In this document: piece by piece, positions 52,188-60,538 of the stretch
Layout: each line of letters starts with the position of its first letter
Position numbering within the stretch: position 1 is the first letter of the stretch
Assembly (NCBI RefSeq): GCF_035987325.1
Contig: NZ_CP108488.1
Coordinates: 5,332,001 to 5,396,000 of the forward strand
Source of the DNA: Streptomyces sp. NBC_01244
GTDB taxonomy: Bacteria > Actinomycetota > Actinomycetes > Streptomycetales > Streptomycetaceae
Direction of reading: 5' to 3'
DNA length: 64,000 bases
Notes under the pieces: generated by a model
Seen by the model: only the letters and a program-made list of their open reading frames with translations
Database searches by the model: none
Told to the model about the DNA's origin: nothing
Program-made: the position numbers and the translations under genes

Positions 52188-52796
52188 ATGCGCCTGTCCA
52201 GGACCCTCACGGCTACGGCAACGGCCGTACTCGTGCTGACGGCCCTGACCGGCTGCGGGGGCGACGCCGACGAGGCCGGGGAGGATTTCGGCGGTGGCAC
52301 CGGGATCAGCGGCGGCGCTCCGAAGGCCGACGGCGCTCCGAAGGCCGACGGCGCTCCGAAGGACGGTGGCGACCTGCCGTCGGCCGGCGACATGGCGTCC
52401 ATCGAGAAGTTCATCAACCAGCACGCCCAGTGCAACAACCTCCAGCCCTTCGACGACGAGAGGTCGGGCCTCTTCGACAAGGAGGCCAAGGATCCTGCCT
52501 TCGGCATCAAGGAGCGCGCGATCTGCCACGACGGAACCCACAACGTGATCACGCTGCTGGCGATCTCCGACATGGCGAAGTTCCAGGCCGCGAACCGCGC
52601 CGGGGAGAAGCACGAAGTAATCGTCGGAAAGGACTTCGCAGTCGTGCCGGAGGGTGACAACACCGTCACCGCACTGATGGCCGCCAAGATGCTGCTCCTG
52701 ACCTGTGACCCGAACGACTACCAGATCCCCAGTGGTTACAAGCAGCTCAAGGGTCTGGCCGAGGGCTGCGTCATGACGGACTACGCCCGCTCGTAG
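52188..52796 (+). CDS. T4SS-linked lipoprotein 1
   Basis: The 202-residue exported lipoprotein has MRLSRTLTATATAVLVLTAL followed by TGC (Cys22). After the signal comes three times APKADG/APKDG (a DNA repeat of 18 bp), then a domain with three further cysteines and the pattern MASIEKFINQHAQC ... GCVMTDYARS. It is paralogous to the next gene. Position suggests an outer-face component or an immunity/exclusion factor; neither is shown. AAAGGAGA precedes the ATG. Confidence 0.75.
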   Translation: MRLSRTLTATATAVLVLTALTGCGGDADEAGEDFGGGTGISGGAPKADGAPKADGAPKDGGDLPSAGDMASIEKFINQHAQCNNLQPFDDERSGLFDKEAKDPAFGIKERAICHDGTHNVITLLAISDMAKFQAANRAGEKHEVIVGKDFAVVPEGDNTVTALMAAKMLLLTCDPNDYQIPSGYKQLKGLAEGCVMTDYARS

Positions 52797-52844
52797 TCAC
52801 CCGCTCCCCACAGCCCCCTTCCCGGACCTTCCGAAGGAACCTTC

Positions 52845-53399
52845 ATGCGCCTCTTCAAGACCCTCACCGTCACCACTACCGCCCTCCTCGCGCTGACGGC
52901 CCTGACCGCCTGCGGCGGGGACAGCGACGAGGTTGCCACGGGATCCGGCGGCAAGAGCCTGCCGAAGGCGAACGACGTCGCCTCGATGGAGCGCTTCGTC
53001 AACCAATACGCCGTGTGCAAGGACCTGGAGACCGAGGCGACGGCCGGCGGGTCCGCCCGCGAGGCCTTTGCGGACCTGCCCGAGGGATCCAAGGGCGGTG
53101 TGAAGGAACGGGCGTTCTGCGAGGCCGAGAAGGGCGATCCGATCGTCCTGATGGCCGTCTCCGACATGAAGAAGTTCGTGGCGGGGCTCAAGGCGAAGAA
53201 GGCAGAAGGGAAGGAGGGGATGGCCTTGGTCGGGGCGGACTTCGCTGTGGTACCCAGCGAGGCCGAGACCTCGACCGCGCTGAAGTCCGCGGGCCTCCTC
53301 ATCGCGTCGTGCGATGCCGACTTCAACAGCAAGATCCCGAGCGGGTACATCAAGCGTGAGGGCACCGTCGAGGGCTGCATCCTGACGGACTACTTGTAG
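52845..53399 (+). CDS. T4SS-linked lipoprotein 2
   Basis: The 184-residue paralogue of the preceding gene has signal MRLFKTLTVTTTALLALTAL then TAC (Cys23), and the shared pattern VASMERFVNQYAVC, VKERAFCEAEKGDP, IPSGYIKREGTVEGCILTDY. The tandem pair arose by duplication and has diverged strongly while keeping the cysteines. GAAGGA precedes the ATG. Confidence 0.75.
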   Translation: MRLFKTLTVTTTALLALTALTACGGDSDEVATGSGGKSLPKANDVASMERFVNQYAVCKDLETEATAGGSAREAFADLPEGSKGGVKERAFCEAEKGDPIVLMAVSDMKKFVAGLKAKKAEGKEGMALVGADFAVVPSEAETSTALKSAGLLIASCDADFNSKIPSGYIKREGTVEGCILTDYL

Positions 53400-53448
53400 C
53401 AGCGGCCGCCCCACCAATCGTCTGTCGCGGAACTCCAGAAGGAAGCTG

Positions 53449-55779
53449 ATGTCCGTGCGCCGTAGCGCCAAGTCACGTGGAGAGCTCTCCGCCCGCCCGA
53501 CGCCCCGCAAACGGGTGAAGGCGGCTGGGCGTGTGGTGCGGGCCGGCGTGTTCATGATGTTCGCCCTGCTCGCTCTGACCATGGCCGTGCCCAACTCGGC
53601 ACGCGCCATCGATTTCGCCTGCGAGTTCACGGGTGACGACAGCTATCAGATGGACAACCCCGATTTCGTCGAATCGGTCATACCAGCCGTAAAGCAGTGG
53701 GATACGGCACGAGCCAAGAGCCTCGACGACACGACGGGGCTGTTCGGCGGAGCCGTCGACATGCCGCAGGCCGCTCAGAACTACACGATGTACGAGCTCA
53801 ACGGCATGCGCGGCTTGAACTGGTCCATGACCATGCGGGGCCGGGGAGACGCCTCCCAGACCGATGCAAGGATCAACGGCGCCGGCGCCGACGATTGCTC
53901 CGTCATGGACTTCGTCAACAACGGCATTGCCGACATGGTGTTCAACGGCACCAAGCTGCTGACCCGCACGGCCATCTCCATCAAGGAGTACGCTTCCAAC
54001 CCCAGCCCGCTCGGCGGTCTGTACAAAGGGCGCGACAATGCCGTGGAGAAGCTGAAGAACAACCTCTTCATACCCGCTGTCCCCGTCATGATCTCGCTCA
54101 CCGGAATCTGGGTGTTCGGCAAGTGGCGCAAGAACGAGATGCGAGAGGCTTGGTCGGGCGTCGGCTGGGCAGCGCTGACCACTGTCGCAGTCGTGGTCAT
54201 GCTCACCGGTGGCAACTACAACAAGGTCATCAACGAGGCGGACGCCGGTATCGCCCAGGCCAATTCCCTCCTGAGTGAGGCGGTCCTCGGTGGTCTCGCC
54301 GGGAGGATGGAGCCCCCCTGCGACCTGCCCGACAACGTGCCCAACCGGGGTATGCGCGTCAACAGCTGCGCCATGTACGACACGCTCGCATTCCGTCCTT
54401 GGGCCCTGGGGCAGTTCGGCGAGAGCGGCAACAACTGCATCTTCCGGAAGAAGGAAGGCAGGCTCGAGGGCGGCGTGTGCGTCCCCAAGAGCACCGCGAC
54501 CGATTGTTACTGGGGCAAGGGAGCGCGGTGCGAAGACCTCCGCGTACGCCAGTTGGCGGCTCAGTCCCGGACCAACAAGGAGATCGGCAAGAGTCTCGAC
54601 AAGTACAAGGACGAGTGGTACCCGATCCGCTTCGACATTGCGGGCGGTAAGGGCAGTAACAACGAGCACGCGGACCAGCACATCTATCCGGTCGCCTTCG
54701 ACGACTGGGCGGGTCGGAGCGCTGGGAGCCGGGTCGGGCTCGCCTTCTACTCGCTTCTTGCCTCGCTGATCGTCGGCGTGATGGTGATCGTGCTCAGTGC
54801 GCTCACGCTGTTGTGGCACGCCGTGACCCTGATCATGATCATCATGCTGCCGCTGATCGCCACGCTGGGCATCCATCCGTCCCAGCAGAAGCTGCTCAAG
54901 GGCTGGCTGGAGACCTTCATCCACAGCTTCGTGCTGCGCGCAGGTTTCGGTGTCGTCCTCACCGTGCTGCTGGTGCTGTACCAGATGATCCTGCCTTCCA
55001 GGATCTGGCTCGGTATGCAGTTGCTGATGCTCCTGCTGGTCACGATCGCCGTCGTGATGATGCTGAAGAAGCTGCTCGCAGGCAGTTACAGCCCGAAGAT
55101 CGCGGGTGCGGAAGACGCGCTCGGCGTCGGCGACATGGCGAACACGCTGACCAGCAAGCTGGGCGCGCAGGGCGGCCGCGTCGCCGCCGGTGCCGCCTCA
55201 GGTGTCGCCTCCGGGACGGCGAGGACGGCGAAGTTCGCGGGCCGGGTGGCCGGCCGGGGCGCCGGCAACGTCGGCCGGGGCATGGACAACGCCGTACTCA
55301 AGGGACGACTGCAGAAGGGTGGCTGGGTCGCCCCGAGCAACACCAAGCGGAAGCAGCGCAAGTCCGCGCAGATGGGGGCGGAGATCCAGCAGAACCAGTA
55401 CGACGAGATGGTGAAGTCGAGGGGCGAGGCCCCGGCGGCCGAGCCGTCCCCCGACCAGGGATCCGAGCAGCCCCGTCGCCGCAGTGGACGGGTCAGCGGG
55501 TCCACGCAGCCGGCGCCGCAGCAGGGAGCCCCTTCGGCACCCGCCCCCGCCGCGCCGTCCGCACCCGGGCCCGCACCGCAGGCCCCCGCTCCCGCCCCCG
55601 GGCCCGCGCCGCTGCCGGCCCCGCGCTCCGGTGGCCGGGTCAGCGGTGACGACGCGGCCCCGCCGCGGCAGCAGCCCGCGCGGACTTCGGACCCGCGCAT
55701 GCCGCAGTCGCCGACCCCGCCGACCCCGCCCCATCAGCCGCCGCCGCCCCGCAACGGCGACGGCCGGATGCCCCGCTAG
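53449..55779 (+). CDS. VirB6/TrbL-like polytopic channel protein
   Basis: The 776-residue protein has an N-terminal signal or first helix (AGVFMMFALLALTMAVP, site ARA|ID), an extracytoplasmic region, and about six more helices. These include WVFG-adjacent residues 205-225, a long hydrophobic block near 425-475, and helices near 490-545. A hydrophilic C-terminal tail of about 220 residues is rich in Pro and Ala. The layout is that of VirB6/TrbL inner-membrane channel subunits with an extended tail that may recruit partners. GAAGGA lies before the ATG. Confidence 0.75.
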   Translation: MSVRRSAKSRGELSARPTPRKRVKAAGRVVRAGVFMMFALLALTMAVPNSARAIDFACEFTGDDSYQMDNPDFVESVIPAVKQWDTARAKSLDDTTGLFGGAVDMPQAAQNYTMYELNGMRGLNWSMTMRGRGDASQTDARINGAGADDCSVMDFVNNGIADMVFNGTKLLTRTAISIKEYASNPSPLGGLYKGRDNAVEKLKNNLFIPAVPVMISLTGIWVFGKWRKNEMREAWSGVGWAALTTVAVVVMLTGGNYNKVINEADAGIAQANSLLSEAVLGGLAGRMEPPCDLPDNVPNRGMRVNSCAMYDTLAFRPWALGQFGESGNNCIFRKKEGRLEGGVCVPKSTATDCYWGKGARCEDLRVRQLAAQSRTNKEIGKSLDKYKDEWYPIRFDIAGGKGSNNEHADQHIYPVAFDDWAGRSAGSRVGLAFYSLLASLIVGVMVIVLSALTLLWHAVTLIMIIMLPLIATLGIHPSQQKLLKGWLETFIHSFVLRAGFGVVLTVLLVLYQMILPSRIWLGMQLLMLLLVTIAVVMMLKKLLAGSYSPKIAGAEDALGVGDMANTLTSKLGAQGGRVAAGAASGVASGTARTAKFAGRVAGRGAGNVGRGMDNAVLKGRLQKGGWVAPSNTKRKQRKSAQMGAEIQQNQYDEMVKSRGEAPAAEPSPDQGSEQPRRRSGRVSGSTQPAPQQGAPSAPAPAAPSAPGPAPQAPAPAPGPAPLPAPRSGGRVSGDDAAPPRQQPARTSDPRMPQSPTPPTPPHQPPPPRNGDGRMPR

Positions 55780-55790
55780 GAGGGCCGGCC

Positions 55791-56414
55791 GTGGCAAGCC
55801 TGATCACCGACCACCCGCCGCGGGAGCTCGCCGCCGAACTGGGCGCGCTCCTGCGGGTGGACTGGCGCACCGTATGGGACGGGATCCCGGCGGGCGAGGC
55901 CGAGCGCCGGGAGTGGTGTGCGGCCTTCGGGTGGCAGCCGCTCTGGGCCGAGTCGGGGCTCTGGGTCCGTACGCGGCGGGGCGGTCGCCTGCACCTGGCC
56001 GCCTCGGCCGCCCCCGGGCGGCCCGTGACGCGCGCCTCGTACACGGTCTGGAAGGCCCGGGAGGACGCGGAGTCCGGGGACACCGGGCTCGTGGCGGTCG
56101 CTCTCGAGCGTTACGAGGCCCACCTCGCCCGGATGACCACCCTGTTGGGTCCCCCCGGCTGGCAGGGCGCCTGGGACAGCCCCGACTTCCCGCCGCCGCC
56201 CGCTCCCGGCCGCTGGGGCGACGCCGTGGACCGGCTGGAGCACCAGGCCCCGTACCGGCTCGCCCAGTGGAGTTATGCCAACCCGCTGGCACCGGTGTTC
56301 GTGCTCGACCTGGACTGCCGGTCGGGCCGGGGTGCGGGCAGTGGGACGATCTCTCTCAGTTGCCATGGGCCGGCCGACCCCGAAGCGGTGGCCGGCCCCG
56401 GCTGGCTGCTGTGA
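55791..56414 (+). CDS. Trp-rich paralogue family protein 1
   Basis: The 207-residue soluble protein has no signal. The family pattern is ELxxLLRVDWRTVWDGIP, REWCAAFGWQ, GAWDSPDFP, and a Tyr-rich APYRLAQWSYA region near the end. It shares this with the next gene and with the broken gene at 45242. No known domain recognised. The ATG (GTGGCAAGC context; GGAGGGC upstream) follows the channel gene by 11 bp, so it is in the T4SS operon. Confidence 0.7.
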   Translation: MASLITDHPPRELAAELGALLRVDWRTVWDGIPAGEAERREWCAAFGWQPLWAESGLWVRTRRGGRLHLAASAAPGRPVTRASYTVWKAREDAESGDTGLVAVALERYEAHLARMTTLLGPPGWQGAWDSPDFPPPPAPGRWGDAVDRLEHQAPYRLAQWSYANPLAPVFVLDLDCRSGRGAGSGTISLSCHGPADPEAVAGPGWLL

Positions 56415-56443
56415 CGTACGAGACGCGAGAAAGAGACAGGGAC

Positions 56444-57070
56444 ATGGGCACGACCTTCGAACCGCCGGTGAACCGGACCCCGCAGGAGCTGGTCACCGAG
56501 CTGCGCGGGCTGTCCGGCGTGCACTGGGAGACCGTGTGGAACGGCCCGCCCCTCGCCGGGCAGGGCCTGGACATGTGGTGCGCGCAGTTCGGGTGGACGC
56601 CGACCCAGTTCGAGTACGTGCTCAACGTGGTGACGGACACGGGTGGCGAGCTGACGCTTCACGCGCAGGGCGGGAGCTGGGCGCCCGTGCAGAACCTTTC
56701 CCACTGGGTGTGGGGCGCCTCGGCGGACAGCCCGGAAGGCAACCCGCAGGTGCTTGCCGAGGCCGATCGGGCGTGGCCGGCCTACCGCGGCGCCGTGTCC
56801 TCGGTACTGGGCGAGCCGGCCTGGGAAGGCGCCTGGGATTCCGGTTCCTTCCCTGATGAGCTCGATGACTATGTCGTCCCGAAGCCGGAGACCCGGTTCC
56901 GGGAGAAGCGTCCCTATCGGATCGCGTACTGGGAGCTTGCGGCTCCGGGCGGAGCCCTCGCCAGCCTGACCATTACTCCTGCCATGGGTACCGCCGACGG
57001 GTCCGACGACGGGGCCGTCAACATGGCCCTCCGGGTCTATCCCCGTCCCCTGAAGGCCGGACGACGGTGA
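56444..57070 (+). CDS. Trp-rich paralogue family protein 2
   Basis: The 208-residue relative of the preceding gene has ELVTELRGLSGVHWETVWNG, MWCAQFGWTP, GAWDSGSFPDEL and RPYRIAYWELAAPGG. A GTG at 56411 overlapping the previous stop would add 11 residues and is possible; the ATG at 56444 gives an N-terminus matching the paralogue. The stop overlaps the next start (GTGA), so this protein is translationally coupled to the ADP-ribosyl-cyclase-like one and may be its partner. Confidence 0.7.
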   Translation: MGTTFEPPVNRTPQELVTELRGLSGVHWETVWNGPPLAGQGLDMWCAQFGWTPTQFEYVLNVVTDTGGELTLHAQGGSWAPVQNLSHWVWGASADSPEGNPQVLAEADRAWPAYRGAVSSVLGEPAWEGAWDSGSFPDELDDYVVPKPETRFREKRPYRIAYWELAAPGGALASLTITPAMGTADGSDDGAVNMALRVYPRPLKAGRR

Positions 57071-58098
57071 GCCCGGAACCGATACCGAAGTACATCGAAC
57101 AGGGAGCCCTGCGCCGGGCGAACGCCCGGTACCAGGCGACCCTGGAGGCGAGGCGTGACCCGGAGTCCGTGGTGGAGCGCATCAAAGCCGCCGCCCAGGC
57201 GAAGCAGATGAAGCCGAAGGCTTACATCGACAGCCTGGTCAAGGACAAGGAGAAGCTGGTCGCGCCCGAGGGCACGCACCCGATCAGTGCCTTCTGGTCG
57301 TTCGGCATCGAGCACCCGGAGGCGCCGCCGAACAACAAGGGCGTTCACTTCCTGGACCAGCGCTTCATCGCGGAGGAGTGGGCGGCCCAGCGGAACAAGG
57401 CCAATCCCGGAGTCGCGCAGACGCTGGAGACCACCGAGGGCGGTCGTGAACTCGACGACATGTTCCTCTGGGAAGACGCAGTCATCGGGGCGCTCGGTGG
57501 TGCGCAGAAGGGCTTCAAGCCGGGGTACGCCAGAGAGTGCTGGGGCCAGATCTCCACGTCCTACGCCGAGGTCGCCGAGGGGCGGGCCGTCGTCTTCGGG
57601 CAGACCGCCCACACGCTGTCGATCCTCCACCAGGAGGAACTGCGCACCCTCTGCGCCAATGAGAAGGTCGGGCTGGACAACATCCACTTCGCCTACGAGG
57701 CACCTCGGGACTGGCCGGCGGAGACCCGCGCCGAGGCCGGTACCGACGCGGTACGCGCTGCCGCGCAGTTCAACGACCCGACCCTCCCTCGGTACATCGA
57801 CCCGAAGGCGTTCGGGGCCGACGCCCCCGAGGCCCGCAAGGCGAAGATCGACAAGGTGCTGACCGCAGCCACGCCGGCGCAGGAGGCCCCGGTCGTCGCG
57901 GCGCCGGTGGGTCAGGCCCCGCCCAAGAGCGTCCGTACTCCGCTCTGGCAGGTGGGGTTCAAGTCCACGCCCACCGCCGCCCGGCCCGCATCCCGCGGTC
58001 CGGCCGCCGGGACCGGGACCGGCGCCGGTACGGGCCCCGGGGTCGTTCCCGATCTCGCACCCCGCCCCCTCACCACAGGAATGGACGGCATGGCATGA
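57067..58098 (+). CDS. ADP-ribosyl cyclase (CD38)-like protein
   Basis: The 343-residue protein has no signal or membrane helix. Residues about 72-210 carry the landmarks of the ADP-ribosyl cyclase/CD38 fold in order: FWS (Trp77, like CD38 Trp125), TLETT (Glu121, like Glu146), CWGQIS then SYAEVAEGRAVVF (Trp159 and Ser163, like Trp189 and Ser193), and a Ser-x5-Glu (Ser185 to Glu191, the catalytic Glu226 spacing). These enzymes break or cyclise NAD. The assignment is by eye and not yet supported by a structure or profile search. Residues 1-70 are helical; 280-343 are a Gly/Pro-rich tail. The GTG overlaps the previous stop. Confidence 0.5.
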   Translation: MSPEPIPKYIEQGALRRANARYQATLEARRDPESVVERIKAAAQAKQMKPKAYIDSLVKDKEKLVAPEGTHPISAFWSFGIEHPEAPPNNKGVHFLDQRFIAEEWAAQRNKANPGVAQTLETTEGGRELDDMFLWEDAVIGALGGAQKGFKPGYARECWGQISTSYAEVAEGRAVVFGQTAHTLSILHQEELRTLCANEKVGLDNIHFAYEAPRDWPAETRAEAGTDAVRAAAQFNDPTLPRYIDPKAFGADAPEARKAKIDKVLTAATPAQEAPVVAAPVGQAPPKSVRTPLWQVGFKSTPTAARPASRGPAAGTGTGAGTGPGVVPDLAPRPLTTGMDGMA

Positions 58099-58727
58099 CC
58101 TCTCGTCCCTCGCGAGCCGGCAGCGCCGCCCGTGGCTCCCTCCGTCGTTTCCTGGGCCAGGAGAAGAGCGACGACTGGGCCGTGCGCCTGCTCCCGCGCG
58201 TCGTCCTCGGGCTGGCCGCCGGTTACACCCTCTTCGTGCTCGCCTCGGCCGGCATGTCCTCCTTCCTCACGGTGTGCGCGGTGCTCGCCCTGGTCGCGAC
58301 CGGGTGGCTGCTGCGCCGCCGCGGGCAGTTGCTGCTGGCGCTCGTCTCGACGGTCATCACCGCGGCGGTCACCGGCTACTTCGCGGCCGTGGGCGACATC
58401 GCGCGGGGCCAGGCGAGCGGACTGCTGAGCGGGCAGGCCGTGTTCGGGTACTGGGCGCTCGCCGGGATGGCGCTGCTCGGGGCCTGGATGGCCAAGGACC
58501 ACCCCGGTCGCCGCGGGGTCACCGTCGTTGCCGCCGACCTGGTTCTCCTCGTGACGTCCGGGGTGGGAACGGTCTTTCCGGCGGTCTCCGTTCCGCTCGG
58601 GTTCCTCGGCCTGGTCCTGGTGCTGATGGCGCGTGGGGGCGGAATCGCGTCGGTCCGTGGCTGGTTCGCACGGGTGAAGGGCTTCGGGTCGCGACGCACC
58701 GCATCGACTGGGGACACGGACGGTTAG
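58095..58727 (+). CDS. polytopic membrane protein of the T4SS operon
   Basis: The 210-residue protein has six or so hydrophobic helices (starting LLPRVVLGLAAGYTLFVLAS) after a basic N-terminus, and a basic C-terminal tail. Its ATG overlaps the stop of the ADP-ribosyl-cyclase-like gene (ATGA), so the two are coupled; it might anchor or transport in concert with it. No family recognised. Confidence 0.65.
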   Translation: MTSRPSRAGSAARGSLRRFLGQEKSDDWAVRLLPRVVLGLAAGYTLFVLASAGMSSFLTVCAVLALVATGWLLRRRGQLLLALVSTVITAAVTGYFAAVGDIARGQASGLLSGQAVFGYWALAGMALLGAWMAKDHPGRRGVTVVAADLVLLVTSGVGTVFPAVSVPLGFLGLVLVLMARGGGIASVRGWFARVKGFGSRRTASTGDTDG

Positions 58728-58788
58728 TTGATTGATGGACCGTCGCCCTCAGGGGCGGTGCGTGCACAAACTGCCGGATGAGACAACT

Positions 58789-58818
58789 TTGCCGTTGCCA
58801 ACTCACGTGTTCTAGTGT
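58789..58818 (+). promoter_or_regulatory. candidate promoter of the WhiB-like gene
   Basis: TTGCCG (58789-58794) and TAGTGT (58813-58818) are separated by 18 bp, a credible vegetative promoter. It would start transcription about 30 nt before the ATG at 58855, whose ribosome site is GGGGGAG. Confidence 0.5.
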
Positions 58819-58854
58819 CCCCTTGCGTCATGGTCGCCTCGGGGGAGATCGCAT

Positions 58855-60285
58855 ATGGTCACGACAGCAGCGAAAATGCCGGCAATACCCACGCAGAGGT
58901 CCGCTTCGGTCGCGCCTCTGCCCTGCCAGCGGCGGCCGGACATCTTCGGTCAGCCCCTGCTCAGGAACCCGCCCGAGGGCGTGAGCGGGGTCCCGGTCCA
59001 GGCGCGCAGGCGCCAGGCCCTCGCCCACGCGGCGCGCCAGCTCTGCTCCTCCTGCCCCCTCTGGGCGGAATGCCTGCGTGACTCCGTCGCCCAGTCGGAT
59101 CCCGGCGGCTACGCGGCGGCGACGACCCGGCAGGACCGGAGGTGGATCCGCCGCCAGATCGGAATCGGTGATGCGCAGGGGCGGCTCGATTCCCGGCCGT
59201 ACCCTGGGGACCGACTCGTGGAAGTCGATGTCGTACTCGACGCGTTCGACGCGCTCCAGGAGCACCGAGCGAGCCGGCCCGCCCTTTCGAGGGCAGGCGC
59301 GGTCACGGGCAAGGGCTCGGGGGACGGCCCCCGAAGTGACAAGGCACACCGCGTCGCGGCAAGTGGACAGCCGCACGTCGTTCAGCAGCACCTCAACACA
59401 CGCGAGGCATCGATGGCGGCCCCGGCAGGCGAACGGATCACCTTCTCGCTCGATGATCCGGTCCAGGGCATACAGAAGGCACTTCTGGGTCCGCTGGTGC
59501 ACTCCACGCTGCCGACCCTGGAAGCCACCGGGCACATCGCCGCGCTCCTGGTCCGCACGCCCTCCTCCGGTCTCGCGCCCGAGCTCCTCGAGGGCTTCCG
59601 GCGAACGCGCCGGTCCATGGAGGCGTGGCGCGCGGCGTCCGGGGACGAGGCCACGCAGCGCCCGGCGGTCAGCGGACTCACCGGCTCGGTGAGCGTCGAG
59701 CTCGCGACCACGGACCCGCTCTCCGCGCTGCGCCAGGACGTCTTCGAACCGCTACTGCACCTGCTTGCAGAATCGATTCGGCGGATGGAGGCGCTCACGG
59801 CGGTGCTGATAGCCGCCCCGGACGACACCACCCCGTCCTTCGACGTCCCGGGCATCAGCGCCCCGCACGGGCGGGAATTGGCGGACCTGCACGCGGCGCT
59901 GTGCGAACTCGGCTCCCACATCGAGGAGTACGCCGCCCTCGCGCCGCGGAACCGGAGCCACTCCGCCGCCCACGACACCGCGCAGCACGAGACGCACCTG
60001 CGGTCCGTACCGGCCGCCGCTTCCGGAAAGGCGCACCCGCCCGCCGCGTGGACCACGCCGAGTCTGCGGCGGGCCGTCGAGGAGGTGGTGACCTCCTTCC
60101 CGGGTCCCTTCACCGGCCGGGACGTCCTGCTGGCGCTGCCCCCGGGCGCGTACCAGGATCCGGCGAAGTCGGTCAGCAACGTGCTGTGCGCCATGGCCAA
60201 GTCCGGTCGTCTGCTCCGCATGTCCCGCGGCACCTACGCCGTGTCCTCCGCCCTGCCCACCGGCGTCCTCGCCGCCAGTTCCTGA
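58855..60285 (+). CDS. atypical WhiB-like regulator with long C-terminal extension
   Basis: The 476-residue protein begins with a WhiB-type iron-sulfur domain: Cys24, then Cys64-x2-Cys67-x5-Cys73 in LCSSCPLWAECLRDS, followed by GGYAAATTRQDRRWIRR where classical Wbl proteins have G-x-W-G-G. The last 70 residues look like a winged helix (RRAVEEVVTSFPGPFTGRDV ... LLRMSRGTYAV). A weakly biased linker (about 140-185) and an internal ATG at 59413 with GAGG upstream suggest that two genes may have fused or that the second half is also made alone. Wbl proteins are usually about 80-130 residues. It follows the T4SS operon and is a candidate for its regulator. Confidence 0.8.
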   Translation: MVTTAAKMPAIPTQRSASVAPLPCQRRPDIFGQPLLRNPPEGVSGVPVQARRRQALAHAARQLCSSCPLWAECLRDSVAQSDPGGYAAATTRQDRRWIRRQIGIGDAQGRLDSRPYPGDRLVEVDVVLDAFDALQEHRASRPALSRAGAVTGKGSGDGPRSDKAHRVAASGQPHVVQQHLNTREASMAAPAGERITFSLDDPVQGIQKALLGPLVHSTLPTLEATGHIAALLVRTPSSGLAPELLEGFRRTRRSMEAWRAASGDEATQRPAVSGLTGSVSVELATTDPLSALRQDVFEPLLHLLAESIRRMEALTAVLIAAPDDTTPSFDVPGISAPHGRELADLHAALCELGSHIEEYAALAPRNRSHSAAHDTAQHETHLRSVPAAASGKAHPPAAWTTPSLRRAVEEVVTSFPGPFTGRDVLLALPPGAYQDPAKSVSNVLCAMAKSGRLLRMSRGTYAVSSALPTGVLAASS

Positions 60286-60298
60286 AGGGGACCGCACC

Positions 60299-60538
60299 GT
60301 GCATCCCAGCCAGCCGGCCGCCGAAGTCCGCGTCTTCTCCCAGAACGCGGCCCTGATCGACGGCGTCCCCGTGACGGCCCCGCCGTTCGTCGACATCCAG
60401 GAGGTCGTCATCGCGATCCTCCAGCAGCGTGCCCAGCAGATCGGCGGGCCGGCCCCCGCGACGATCAGCGACGACCGCTACGGCGGCGCGATCAGCATCC
60501 TGATCCACCCGGACGGCACCACGGAGTCGCTGGCCTGA
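60299..60538 (+). CDS. small conserved-looking protein
   Basis: The 79-residue soluble protein has no recognised domain; it alternates hydrophobic and polar residues (VDIQEVVIAILQQRAQQIGG, ISILIHPDG). GTG start with AAGGGGA upstream, 13 bp after the WhiB-like gene, so it is co-transcribed. Its stop lies inside an 18-bp repeat. Confidence 0.65.
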   Translation: MHPSQPAAEVRVFSQNAALIDGVPVTAPPFVDIQEVVIAILQQRAQQIGGPAPATISDDRYGGAISILIHPDGTTESLA

